Part shown: positions 46,241-56,093 of the stretch, in pieces
Position numbering within the stretch: position 1 is the first letter of the stretch
Layout of the letters: the number at the start of each line of letters is the position of its first letter
Assembly: GCF_023072615.1 (NCBI RefSeq)
Contig: NZ_JAKNRW010000003.1
Location: 124,001-188,000, forward strand
Length of the DNA: 64,000 nucleotides
From: Pseudomonas violetae
Lineage (GTDB): Bacteria > Pseudomonadota > Gammaproteobacteria > Pseudomonadales > Pseudomonadaceae
Direction: 5' to 3'
Notes under the pieces: model-generated
What the model was told of the DNA's origin: nothing
Database searches by the model: none
Seen by the model: the letters and a program-made list of their open reading frames with translations, nothing else
Translations under genes and position numbers: made by a program

Positions 46241-47587
46241 ATGAACCAGCCTCAGTCTGCTGTAGGCAACTGCCTCGACGTGCAGTCCTTCATCAATGCC
46301 CAGCCCATTTCGCGGTACCAATGGCGAGTGGTGATTCTATGTTTCCTGATTGTCTTTCTCGATGGTCTCGACACGGCGGCCATGGGTTTCATTGCGCCAG
46401 CCCTGTCACAGGATTGGGGGATCGATCGGGCCAGCCTGGGGCCGGTCATGAGTGCCGCTTTGATCGGCATGGTATTCGGCGCATTGGGTTCCGGCCCGCT
46501 GGCTGACCGCTTCGGGCGCAAAGTCGTGCTGGTCGGTGCGGTACTGCTGTTTGGAGCATTCAGCCTCGCGTCTGCCTACAGCACCAACGTCGACCAATTA
46601 CTGGTATTGCGTTTCCTCACCGGCCTGGGACTGGGTGCGGGGATGCCAAACGCGACCACGCTACTGTCGGAGTACACCCCTGAGCGCAAGAAGTCTTTGC
46701 TGGTGACCAGCATGTTCTGCGGTTTCAATCTCGGTATGGCGGGCGGCGGGTTTATCTCGGCCAAGCTGATTCCCATGTTCGGCTGGCACAGCCTGCTGTT
46801 CATTGGTGGGGTCCTGCCACTGATCCTTGCCGTTGTCCTGCTGTTCTGGCTGCCGGAATCGGCGCGCTATCTGGTGGTACGCAATCGTGGCACCGATAAA
46901 GTGCGCAAGACCCTGGCGCCTATTGACCCGGTGGTTGTTGCCCAGGCTGCAAGCTTCAGTGTGCCGGAGCAGAAAACCGTGAAAGCACGCAATGTGTTCG
47001 CGGTGATTTTCTCCGGCACCTATAGCACTGGCACGTTATTGCTGTGGTTCACCTATTTCATGGGACTGGTGATTGTCTACCTGCTGACCAGTTGGTTACC
47101 GACCTTGATGCGCGATAGCGGCGCCAGCATGGAACAGGCGGCCTTCATTGGCGCGCTGTTCCAGTTTGGCGGGGTGTTGAGCGCTGTGGGTGTGGGGTGG
47201 GCGATGGATCGTTTCAATCCGCACAAGGTCATCGGCACTTTCTACCTGCTGGCCGGGGTGTTTGCCTACGCGGTTGGGCAGAGCTTGGGCAACATCACGC
47301 TGTTGGCGACGTTAGTGCTGGTGGCCGGGATGTGCGTCAACGGCGCGCAGTCGGCCATGCCGTCGCTGGCGGCGCGGTTTTACCCGACGCAGGGGCGGGC
47401 GACGGGCGTCTCCTGGATGCTGGGAATTGGCCGCTTCGGGGCGATTCTCGGAGCGTGGATGGGCGCGACGTTGCTGGGCCTGGGCTGGAACTTCGAGCAG
47501 GTGCTGACGGCGCTGGTGATACCGGCGGCGCTGGCGACAGCGGCGGTGGTGATCAAGGGCATGGTCAGTCATGCGGATGCGACCTGA
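46241..47587 (+). CDS. pcaK: 4-Hydroxybenzoate/protocatechuate transporter PcaK
   Basis: A 448-residue MFS carrier of the aromatic acid:H+ symporter family. Helix 1 holds the essential LDGLDTAAMGFIAP motif (D-G-x-D), and the 2-3 loop GPLADRFGRKVVL is motif A. Twelve helices. Imports 4-hydroxybenzoate and related acids and in P. putida is also a chemoreceptor partner. It follows pcaR by 140 bp with its own PcaR-type operator. Confidence 0.92.
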   Translation: MNQPQSAVGNCLDVQSFINAQPISRYQWRVVILCFLIVFLDGLDTAAMGFIAPALSQDWGIDRASLGPVMSAALIGMVFGALGSGPLADRFGRKVVLVGAVLLFGAFSLASAYSTNVDQLLVLRFLTGLGLGAGMPNATTLLSEYTPERKKSLLVTSMFCGFNLGMAGGGFISAKLIPMFGWHSLLFIGGVLPLILAVVLLFWLPESARYLVVRNRGTDKVRKTLAPIDPVVVAQAASFSVPEQKTVKARNVFAVIFSGTYSTGTLLLWFTYFMGLVIVYLLTSWLPTLMRDSGASMEQAAFIGALFQFGGVLSAVGVGWAMDRFNPHKVIGTFYLLAGVFAYAVGQSLGNITLLATLVLVAGMCVNGAQSAMPSLAARFYPTQGRATGVSWMLGIGRFGAILGAWMGATLLGLGWNFEQVLTALVIPAALATAAVVIKGMVSHADAT

Positions 47588-47601
47588 TCTGGGTTGACGC
47601 A

Positions 47602-47669
47602 CCAAGATCGCAGCCTTCGGCAGTTCCTCCAGTAATTCGCGTACACCGTAGGAGCTGCCAAAGTTTGCG
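47602..47669. repeat. Dispersed intergenic repeat, inverted pair
   Basis: AAGATCGCAGCCTTCGGCAG and, inverted, TAGGAGCTGCCAAAGTTTGC lie between pcaK and the pcaI promoter. Related to the copies at 41246 and 57584. Confidence 0.55.
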
Positions 47670-47714
47670 CTCTTTTGCAGGTGAAACAGAACGATAGCTC
47701 AACAACAATATGTT

Positions 47715-47742
47715 CGATAATCGAACGATTAGTCGATTATCG
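47715..47742. promoter_or_regulatory. PcaR-type operator before pcaIJF
   Basis: GTTCGATAATCGAAC (47712-47726) and CGATTATCG (47734-47742): boxes start 19 bp apart, second inverted. It lies about 105 bp before pcaI, consistent with the activator site known for P. putida pcaIJ. Confidence 0.8.
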
Positions 47743-47846
47743 GATTGTTTGGCGAATTCGTGAGGCTTACTCTTCAGTCACTCCGGCGCTGCGTATCGCG
47801 CCCTTTTAATCCACTGTCGGTTTATAACAAAACGGGAGCCTGCCCC

Positions 47847-48704
47847 ATGGCTGAAATCCTTTCGCTGCACGAAGCGGTGAAGCAATTCGTAAACGACGGC
47901 GATACCGTCGCGCTCGAAGGCTTTACCCACCTGATCCCTACGGCGGCGGGTCACGAAATCATTCGCCAGGGCAAGAAAGACCTGACGCTGGTGCGGATGA
48001 CGCCTGACCTGGTCTACGATCAATTGATCGGAGCCGGGTGCGCGCGCAAGCTGATTTTCTCCTGGGGTGGCAACCCTGGTGTGGGCTCGCTGCACCGTCT
48101 GCGTGACGCCGTCGAGAAGCAGTGGCCGCATCCACTGGAAATCGAAGAGCACAGTCATGCCGACTTGGCCAACGCCTACGTTGCCGGCGCCTCCGGACTC
48201 CCTTTTGCGGTACTGCGTGCCTACGCCGGTTCCGACCTGCCCAAGGTCAATCCCCTGATCAAGACAGTCACTTGCCCGTTCACTGGCGAAGTATTGGCGG
48301 CGGTGCCTTCGGTACGCCCGGACATCACCGTGATCCATGCACAGAAAGCCGATCGCAAGGGCAACGTATTGCTCTGGGGCATTCTTGGCGTGCAGAAAGA
48401 GGCGGCGCTGGCAGCCAAGCGTTGCATCGTTACCGTTGAAGAAATCGTCGACGACCTGAACGCGCCGATGAACTCCTGCGTGTTACCAACCTGGGCGCTT
48501 AGCGCGGTTTGCCACGTACCAGGCGGTGCGCATCCGTCCTACGCCCACGGGTACAACGAGCGGGACAACCGCTTTTACCAGGCTTGGGATCAGATCGCCC
48601 GCGACCGTGACACTTTCACGGCGTGGATCAACGAGTACATCCACGGTAGCGCTGACTTCAGCGAGTTCCAGGCCAAGCTGGCCGCCGCTTCGGAGGCCAA
48701 GTAA
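47847..48704 (+). CDS. pcaI: 3-Oxoadipate CoA-transferase subunit A
   Basis: A 285-residue alpha subunit of beta-ketoadipate:succinyl-CoA transferase (MAEILSLHEAVKQFVNDGDT, ALEGFTHLIPTAAGHEIIRQ). It makes beta-ketoadipyl-CoA from beta-ketoadipate. ATG 47847 follows GGGAG. Its stop overlaps the pcaJ ATG by 1 bp (TAATG). Confidence 0.95.
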   Translation: MAEILSLHEAVKQFVNDGDTVALEGFTHLIPTAAGHEIIRQGKKDLTLVRMTPDLVYDQLIGAGCARKLIFSWGGNPGVGSLHRLRDAVEKQWPHPLEIEEHSHADLANAYVAGASGLPFAVLRAYAGSDLPKVNPLIKTVTCPFTGEVLAAVPSVRPDITVIHAQKADRKGNVLLWGILGVQKEAALAAKRCIVTVEEIVDDLNAPMNSCVLPTWALSAVCHVPGGAHPSYAHGYNERDNRFYQAWDQIARDRDTFTAWINEYIHGSADFSEFQAKLAAASEAK

Positions 48705-49482
48705 TGACTTACACCACCAATGAAATGATGACCGTCGCTGCCGCTCGCCGCCTGAAAAACGGTTCGGTGTGTTTCGTCGGCATCGGCCTGCCGTCGAAAG
48801 CCGCCAACCTGGCGCGCCTGACATCCTCGCCAGACGTTGTGCTGATCTACGAGTCGGGGCCGATCGGTGCCAAGCCTAGCGTGCTGCCGCTGTCGATTGG
48901 TGACGGTGAGCTGGCGGAAACCGCTGACACTGTCGTCCCAACCGGTGAGATCTTTCGCTACTGGCTGCAGGGCGGACGCATCGACGTCGGGTTCCTAGGT
49001 GCCGCGCAAGTCGACCGCTTCGGCAACATCAACACCACCGTGGTCGGTGACTACCATTCGCCAAAGGTCCGCCTGCCGGGTGCCGGCGGCGCTCCGGAAA
49101 TCGCCGGCTCGGCCAAGAGCGTACTGATTATCCTCAAGCAGTCGTCGCGGTCGTTTGTCGACAAGCTGGATTTCATTACCTCGGTGGGACATGGTGAAGG
49201 CGGTGATTCGCGTAAACGCCTGGGCCTTCCGGGCGCCGGTCCTGTAGGGATCATTACCGACCTGTGCATCATGGAGCCTGAAGAGGGCACTCATGAATTC
49301 GTGGTGACAGCACTGCACCCGGGCGTGACCCGTGAACAAGTGGTCACTGCCACCGGCTGGGCCATTCGCTTCGCGGACACGGTTGAGCACACCGCCGAGC
49401 CCACCGAAGTCGAACTCAAGGCGCTGCGGGATCTGGAAGCCCGCACTGCCGCCGCCCACGGCCAAGCACCCGGAGAAGCCTG

Positions 49483-49483
<1 letters not shown>
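48704..49483 (+). CDS. pcaJ: 3-Oxoadipate CoA-transferase subunit B
   Basis: A 259-residue beta subunit carrying the catalytic Glu50 in [12 protein letters not shown], with [14 protein letters not shown] before it. Forms a heterotetramer with PcaI. Start and stop overlap pcaI and pcaF by 1 bp each, so the three are translated in series. Confidence 0.95.
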
Positions 49484-50688
<1,205 letters not shown>

Positions 50689-50708
50689 CAAGAACAGAGG
50701 AAAACGTA

Positions 50709-51413
50709 ATGACTGACAAGCCTGGTTACCGCCGCCCGCAGGAGGGCACTCAGCCTGCCTACCTGCACCCGGCCTATCAATCCACCAATCTGCGTGCGCC
50801 GTCGCAGCCATTGGTATTTTTGCCACATTCGCTGTCGGAAATCACTGGCCCGACCATCGGTGCCGAGCGTATTCAAGAGCAGGACAACGACCTGACCGCC
50901 CAGCACTCGGGCGAACCCCAGGGTGAGCGCATCATCGTCCATGGCCGTGTGCTGGATGAAGACGGCCTGCCGGTGCCGGGTATCCTGGTGGAAATCTGGC
51001 AGGCCAATGCCGCCGGGCGCTACAACCATGCGCGCGACCTGCACGACGCGCCGCTGGACCCGAACTTCACCGGCACCGGTCGCACCGTGACCGATGCCGA
51101 CGGCTGGTACCAGTTCCAGACCATCAAGCCGGGTGCTTATCCGTGGGGCAACCACCACAATGCCTGGCGCCCTGCGCATATCCATTTCTCGCTGTTCGGG
51201 CCAAGCATACTGACGCGCCTGGTCACCCAGATGTACTTCCCGGGCGACCCGCTGCTGGCGTATGACCCGATCTACAACTGCGTACCGGATACCCGCGCCA
51301 AAGAGCGCTTGATCGCCAGTTTCGATCTGGAAAAAACCATCCCTTCCTATGCCCTCGGTTATCGCTGGGACATCGTTTTGCGCGGCCGTGAAGCCACGCC
51401 GATGGAGAAATAA
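50709..51413 (+). CDS. pcaH: Protocatechuate 3,4-dioxygenase beta subunit
   Basis: A 234-residue iron-bearing subunit of the intradiol dioxygenase that opens protocatechuate to 3-carboxy-cis,cis-muconate. The metal ligands are seen as Tyr in AAGRYNH, Tyr in the AYPWGNHHN region, and His-x-His in RPAHIHFSLFG. It is encoded directly after pcaF and one base before pcaG. In P. putida and P. aeruginosa pcaHG is separate and controlled by PcaQ, as known; no pcaQ is present here. Confidence 0.95.
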   Translation: MTDKPGYRRPQEGTQPAYLHPAYQSTNLRAPSQPLVFLPHSLSEITGPTIGAERIQEQDNDLTAQHSGEPQGERIIVHGRVLDEDGLPVPGILVEIWQANAAGRYNHARDLHDAPLDPNFTGTGRTVTDADGWYQFQTIKPGAYPWGNHHNAWRPAHIHFSLFGPSILTRLVTQMYFPGDPLLAYDPIYNCVPDTRAKERLIASFDLEKTIPSYALGYRWDIVLRGREATPMEK

Positions 51414-51414
51414 G

Positions 51415-51981
51415 ATGACGCTCAACGCGACCACATCGCACACTGTCGGGCCCTATTACCACATCGGCCTGACCTGGCTGAACCGTGAAGACCTGACCGT
51501 CGAACAGACCCTGGGCCAGCGCGTCGCTATCAGCGGCCAGGTGGTGGACGGCAACGGTGACTTCGTCAACGACGCCATGCTGGAAATCTGGCAGGCCAAT
51601 GCCGCCGGTAAGTACGATCACCCGGAAGATGACCAGGCCAAGTCCCTGGACCCGAACTTCGAAGGGTTTGGCCGGGTGCCGGTGGATGCTGAGGGGCGCT
51701 TTCGCTTTACCACCATCAAGCCAGGTATTGTGCCAGGGCTCAAAGGCACGACCCAGGCGCCACATCTGGTGGTGCTGGTTTTCGCGCGGGGTCTGGTGAA
51801 GCATCTGCTGACACGGATTTACTTCGATGGCGAGTCGGCGAACGTCGATGATCCGCTGCTGGAGTGCGTGCCGGCCGAGCGCCGCAGCACATTGCTGGCG
51901 AAGCAGGATGCGGCGGGCGTGTATCAGTGGAATGTGATTTTGCAGGGCACTGAGGCAGAGACGGTGTTCTTCGATTATTGA
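51415..51981 (+). CDS. pcaG: Protocatechuate 3,4-dioxygenase alpha subunit
   Basis: A 188-residue alpha subunit (MTLNATTSHTVGPYYHIGLT, MLEIWQANAAGKYDHPEDD). It lacks the full Fe ligand set, as usual, and pairs with PcaH. ATG 51415 is immediately after the pcaH stop. Confidence 0.95.
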   Translation: MTLNATTSHTVGPYYHIGLTWLNREDLTVEQTLGQRVAISGQVVDGNGDFVNDAMLEIWQANAAGKYDHPEDDQAKSLDPNFEGFGRVPVDAEGRFRFTTIKPGIVPGLKGTTQAPHLVVLVFARGLVKHLLTRIYFDGESANVDDPLLECVPAERRSTLLAKQDAAGVYQWNVILQGTEAETVFFDY

Positions 51982-51998
51982 GAACCGCACAAATGGCA

Positions 51999-52026
51999 AT
52001 CCCAGTGCGGGTTCCCCGCACGGGAT
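51999..52026 (+). promoter_or_regulatory. Hairpin between pcaG and pcaT
   Basis: ATCCC-A-GTGCGGG / CCCGCAC-GGGAT with a TTC loop, 12 pairs and one bulge. No T run follows. It may lower read-through into pcaT or mark RNA processing. Confidence 0.5.
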
Positions 52027-52107
52027 CGGCCTTGCCTCATGCATCTGTGGAACGGGACTGTTGCAAAGTATGTCTAGACTGTTACTGTCCCTAAAGAGTG
52101 AAGAACA

Positions 52108-53412
52108 ATGACAACCCCCACCGCTACTACAGCGCATTACACCGGCGAAGAGCGCAAGAAAAGAATCTTCGCCATTGTCGGTGCTTCGTCGGGCAACCTC
52201 GTTGAATGGTTCGATTTCTACGTCTATGCCTTCTGCGCCATCTACTTCGCCCCGGCGTTTTTTCCGTCCGACAACCCGACGGTGCAATTGGTCAACACGG
52301 CGGGCGTGTTCGCTGCCGGGTTCCTGATGCGTCCCATCGGTGGCTGGATCTTCGGTCGCGTCGCGGACAAGCACGGGCGCAAGAATTCGATGCTGATATC
52401 GATTCTGATGATGTGCTTCGGCTCCTTGCTCATTGCCTGCCTGCCAACCTACAAGGACATTGGCGTCTGGGCGCCGATCATGCTGCTGTTCGCCCGTTTG
52501 CTGCAGGGCCTGTCGGTTGGCGGCGAGTACGGCACCACCGCCACCTACATGAGTGAGGTTGCCCTGAAGGGCCAGCGCGGATTCTTCGCCTCGTTCCAGT
52601 ACGTGACGCTGATTGGTGGCCAACTGCTCGCGGTGTCGCTGGTCGTGGTCCTGCAGCAATTTCTCACCGAGGACGACTTGCGCGCCTATGGCTGGCGGAT
52701 CCCGTTCGTGGTCGGTGCAGTGGCCGCGTTGATCTCGCTGTTCCTGCGCCGTTCGCTCAAGGAAACCTCTAGCAAGGAAATGCGCGAGAACAAGGACGCC
52801 GGCAGCATCCGTGCGCTGTTCCGCGATCATAAGGCTGCATTTATCACTGTGCTGGGCTATACCGCCGGTGGTTCGCTGATTTTCTACACCTTCACTACTT
52901 ACATGCAGAAATATCTGGTGAACACTGCCGGCATGCACGCCAAGACGGCCAGCTACATCATGACCGGTGCGCTCTTCTTTTACATGTGCATGCAGCCGCT
53001 GTTCGGCATGCTCGCGGACAAAATCGGCCGGCGTAATTCGATGCTCTGGTTCGGCGCCCTCGGGACCCTGTGCACCGTGCCGATCCTGCTCAGCCTGAAA
53101 AGTGTCAGCAGTCCATTTCTGGCGTTCGTGCTGATTACCCTGGCACTGGCGATCGTGAGTTTCTACACCTCCATCAGCGGTCTGGTGAAAGCCGAGATGT
53201 TCCCGCCGGAAGTGCGTGCCTTGGGCGTGGGTCTGGCGTATGCGGTGGCGAATGCGATTTTCGGTGGTTCGGCCGAGTATGTGGCGCTGAGCCTCAAGGC
53301 CGGGGGGATGGAAAACTCCTTCTACTGGTACGTGACGGTGATGATGGCGGTGGCGTTCCTGTTTAGCCTGCGTCTGCCGAAGCAGGCGAAATACCTGCAC
53401 CACGACCTTTGA
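52108..53412 (+). CDS. pcaT: MFS metabolite:H+ symporter PcaT (beta-ketoadipate/dicarboxylate)
   Basis: A 434-residue carrier of the metabolite:H+ symporter family like KgtP. Motifs: [14 protein letters not shown] in helix 1, [14 protein letters not shown] (motif A), [19 protein letters not shown]. Twelve helices. In P. putida PcaT takes up beta-ketoadipate. It lies between pcaG and pcaB, with 126 bp upstream that may hold a promoter and a hairpin. Confidence 0.88.
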   Translation: MTTPTATTAHYTGEERKKRIFAIVGASSGNLVEWFDFYVYAFCAIYFAPAFFPSDNPTVQLVNTAGVFAAGFLMRPIGGWIFGRVADKHGRKNSMLISILMMCFGSLLIACLPTYKDIGVWAPIMLLFARLLQGLSVGGEYGTTATYMSEVALKGQRGFFASFQYVTLIGGQLLAVSLVVVLQQFLTEDDLRAYGWRIPFVVGAVAALISLFLRRSLKETSSKEMRENKDAGSIRALFRDHKAAFITVLGYTAGGSLIFYTFTTYMQKYLVNTAGMHAKTASYIMTGALFFYMCMQPLFGMLADKIGRRNSMLWFGALGTLCTVPILLSLKSVSSPFLAFVLITLALAIVSFYTSISGLVKAEMFPPEVRALGVGLAYAVANAIFGGSAEYVALSLKAGGMENSFYWYVTVMMAVAFLFSLRLPKQAKYLHHDL

Positions 53413-53420
53413 TTTTGACC

Positions 53421-53441
53421 CGTGGGCCTGAACGGCCCACG
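53421..53441 (+). promoter_or_regulatory. Hairpin between pcaT and pcaB
   Basis: CGTGGGCC-TGAAC-GGCCCACG, perfect 8-bp stem in a 45-bp gap. Without a T run it is more likely an RNA-stability or processing element than a terminator. Confidence 0.5.
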
Positions 53442-53457
53442 CTTCCAGGGATTGTTT

Positions 53458-54822
53458 ATGAACGAGCGACCGGGCAATCAGTTGTTCGATGCCTATTTCA
53501 CTGCCCGTGATATGCGCGGCGTATTCTGCGATCAGGGGCGCGTCCAGGCGATGCTCGACTTCGAAGCGGCACTGGCTCGGGCCGAGGCGCGAGTCGGCTT
53601 GATCCCGCAGACCGCTGTGGCGCCGATCGAGGCTGCTTGCCGGGCCGAACACTACGACTTTGCAGCGCTTGGCGAGGCCATCGCCACGGCGGGCAATTCG
53701 GCTATCCCGCTGGTAAAAGCTTTGGGCAAACAGATCGCGGCGACGGATGCCGACGCCGAACGTTATGTGCATCTTGGCGCGACCAGCCAGGACGTGATGG
53801 ACACCGGCCTCGTGCTGCAGCTACGCCGGGCGCTGGAGCTGATTGAAAGTGACCTGGCACAGTTGGGCGCGACCCTTTCGACTCAGGCCGAACGTTACGT
53901 CGCAACACCGTTGGCTGGCCGGACCTGGCTGCAACACGCAACTCCCATCACGCTGGGCATGAAAATCGCCGGATGGCTGGGGGCGGTGACCCGCAGCCGC
54001 CAACGCCTGCAAGAACTCAAGCCGCGTCTGCTGGTGCTGCAATTCGGTGGCGCCTCCGGAACCCTGGCCGCCCTCGGCGAACAAGCGCTGCCGATTGCGC
54101 AAGCGCTGGCGGCAGAGCTGCAACTGGGCCTGCCGGATCAGCCTTGGCACACTCAGCGTGATCGTCTGGTGGAGTTCGGCTCCGTGCTTGGGTTGATCGC
54201 CGGCAGTCTCGGCAAACTGGGGCGCGATGTCAGTTTGCTAATGCAGACGGAAGCAGGGGAGGTTTTCGAACCCTCGGCACCCGGCAAAGGCGGCTCTTCG
54301 ACCATGCCGCACAAACGTAATCCGGTGGGCGCCGCAGTGCTCATCGGCGCGGCTACGCGGGTGCCTGGCCTGCTCTCGACCCTGTTCAGCGCAATGCCGC
54401 AAGAACACGAACGCAGCCTTGGCTTGTGGCATGCCGAATGGGAAACCCTGCCAGAGATTTGTTGCCTGGTGTCTGGCAGCCTGAAGCAGGCGCTGCTGGT
54501 GGCGGACGGCCTGGAAGTGGACGCCCAACGCATGGCCCGCAACCTCGACCTGACCCAGGGGCTGGTGCTCGCCGAAGCCGTGAGCATCGTCCTCGCTCAG
54601 CGTGTGGGGCGTGACGCTGCGCACCATTTGCTGGAGCAATGCTGCAAACGAGCTGTCGCCGAGCAACGGCACCTGCGGGCAGTCCTCGGCGAAGCGCCGC
54701 AAGTGACGGCTGAGTTGTCCGCCGCTGAACTCGATCATCTGTTGAACCCTGCCCACTACCTCGGCCAGGCCCAAACCTGGGTCGAGCGAGCGGTCGCTGA
54801 ACATTCTGCATTGACTGCCTAA
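53458..54822 (+). CDS. pcaB: 3-Carboxy-cis,cis-muconate cycloisomerase
   Basis: A 454-residue member of the fumarase/aspartase superfamily that closes 3-carboxymuconate to gamma-carboxymuconolactone. Signature loop GKGGSSTMPHKRNPVGAAVL and early YVHLGATSQDVMDTG are present. ATG 53458 follows CAGGGAT. Start of pcaBDC, with 11 bp before pcaD. Confidence 0.94.
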   Translation: MNERPGNQLFDAYFTARDMRGVFCDQGRVQAMLDFEAALARAEARVGLIPQTAVAPIEAACRAEHYDFAALGEAIATAGNSAIPLVKALGKQIAATDADAERYVHLGATSQDVMDTGLVLQLRRALELIESDLAQLGATLSTQAERYVATPLAGRTWLQHATPITLGMKIAGWLGAVTRSRQRLQELKPRLLVLQFGGASGTLAALGEQALPIAQALAAELQLGLPDQPWHTQRDRLVEFGSVLGLIAGSLGKLGRDVSLLMQTEAGEVFEPSAPGKGGSSTMPHKRNPVGAAVLIGAATRVPGLLSTLFSAMPQEHERSLGLWHAEWETLPEICCLVSGSLKQALLVADGLEVDAQRMARNLDLTQGLVLAEAVSIVLAQRVGRDAAHHLLEQCCKRAVAEQRHLRAVLGEAPQVTAELSAAELDHLLNPAHYLGQAQTWVERAVAEHSALTA

Positions 54823-54833
54823 AGGAGATTGCT

Positions 54834-55625
54834 GTGGCTTTTGTACAACTCGCCGAGGGCGAACTGCATTATCAACTTGATGGACCGCTGGATGCGCCGG
54901 TCCTCGTGCTCTCCAACTCTCTGGGCACCGACCTGCACATGTGGGACGCGCAGATTGCCGCTTTCACTGAACATTTCCGGGTGCTGCGGTTCGATACCCG
55001 CGGCCACGGGAAGTCCCTGGTGACGCCGGGGCCGTACAGCATCGAGCAACTGGGGCGCGACGTCCTGGCGCTGCTTGATGCCTTACACATTGAGCGCGCG
55101 CATTTCTGTGGCTTGTCCATGGGCGGCTTGATCGGCCAATGGCTGGGAATCAACGCCGGGGATCGCCTGCTCAAGCTGGTGGTGTGCAATACCTCGGCAA
55201 AAATCGGTGACCCGTCGGTGTGGAACCCACGCATCGAAACCGTCTTGCGCGATGGTGCGGCGGCCATGGTCGCCCTGCGGGATGCGTCGATTGCGCGCTG
55301 GTTTACCCCGGACTTTGCCGCCACCAATCCAGCGGTCGCCAGCCACATCACCGACATGCTCGCGGCCACTTCGCCTGAAGGGTATGCCGCTAATTGCGCA
55401 GCGGTGCGCGATGCCGACTTCCGTGATCAACTGGCCTCAATCAAGGTGCCACTGCTGGTGATTGCAGGCACTGAAGATGCGGTCACGCCGCCAGCGGGTA
55501 GCCACTTCATCCAGGAACACGTGGCGGGCGCCGAGTACGCGGAGTTCCATGCCGCACACCTGTCCAACGTTCAGGCCGGCGCTGCGTTCAGCGAGCGCGT
55601 CGTGGCGTTCCTGTCAGCTCACTAA
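54834..55625 (+). CDS. pcaD: 3-Oxoadipate enol-lactonase
   Basis: A 263-residue alpha/beta hydrolase turning beta-ketoadipate enol-lactone into beta-ketoadipate. Nucleophile Ser95 in CGLSMGGLIG, Asp in IAGTEDAVTPP, His in HAAHLSNVQ. GTG start 54834 with AAAGGAG upstream. PcaC follows after 10 bp. Confidence 0.95.
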   Translation: MAFVQLAEGELHYQLDGPLDAPVLVLSNSLGTDLHMWDAQIAAFTEHFRVLRFDTRGHGKSLVTPGPYSIEQLGRDVLALLDALHIERAHFCGLSMGGLIGQWLGINAGDRLLKLVVCNTSAKIGDPSVWNPRIETVLRDGAAAMVALRDASIARWFTPDFAATNPAVASHITDMLAATSPEGYAANCAAVRDADFRDQLASIKVPLLVIAGTEDAVTPPAGSHFIQEHVAGAEYAEFHAAHLSNVQAGAAFSERVVAFLSAH

Positions 55626-55635
55626 GGGGAATGTC

Positions 55636-56028
55636 GTGGACGAACAACAACGTTACGACGAGGGCCTGAAAGTTCGCCGCGCGGTCCTCGGCGACGCCCA
55701 TGTCGATCGCAGCCTCAATGCCCTGACCGAGTTCAACTCGGAGTTCCAGGAAATGATCACGCGCCATGCCTGGGGCGACATCTGGACCCGCCCAGGCCTG
55801 CCGCGGCACACCCGCAGCCTGATCACCATCGCGATGCTGATTGGCATGAACCGCAATGAAGAACTCAAGCTGCACCTGCGAGCAGCGGCCAATAACGGCG
55901 TAAGCCGTGGCGAGATCAAGGAAGTGATCATGCAGAGCGCGATCTACTGCGGCATCCCGGCCGCGAACGCGACCTTCCACCTGGCGGAGTCGGTGTGGGA
56001 TGAACTGGGCGTTGAATCCCGGGCGTGA
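55636..56028 (+). CDS. pcaC: 4-Carboxymuconolactone decarboxylase
   Basis: A 130-residue AhpD-like protein (RYDEGLKVRRAVLGDAHVDR, FQEMITRHAWGDIWTRPGLP, IYCGIPAANATFHLAE) that decarboxylates gamma-carboxymuconolactone. GTG 55636 with AGGGGA is the start. Last gene of the cluster; a hairpin terminator follows. Confidence 0.95.
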   Translation: MDEQQRYDEGLKVRRAVLGDAHVDRSLNALTEFNSEFQEMITRHAWGDIWTRPGLPRHTRSLITIAMLIGMNRNEELKLHLRAAANNGVSRGEIKEVIMQSAIYCGIPAANATFHLAESVWDELGVESRA

Positions 56029-56055
56029 TTTGGTGATTTTTGTTGCCTGAACTGA

Positions 56056-56083
56056 CGTCATCGCGGGCAAGCCCGCGATGACG
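56056..56083. terminator. Bidirectional hairpin between pcaC and the porin gene
   Basis: CGTCATCGCGGGC and GCCCGCGATGACG form a 13-bp perfect palindrome with AA centre, REP-like core included, between two convergent genes. Confidence 0.75.
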
Positions 56084-56093
56084 ATAGTGAGGC

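Noticed and set aside
51223..53772. An 849-codon open frame antisense to pcaG and pcaT
   Set aside because: Its product is Gln/His/Arg-rich with no family pattern, typical of the antisense frame of GC-rich genes; the plus-strand genes are certain.
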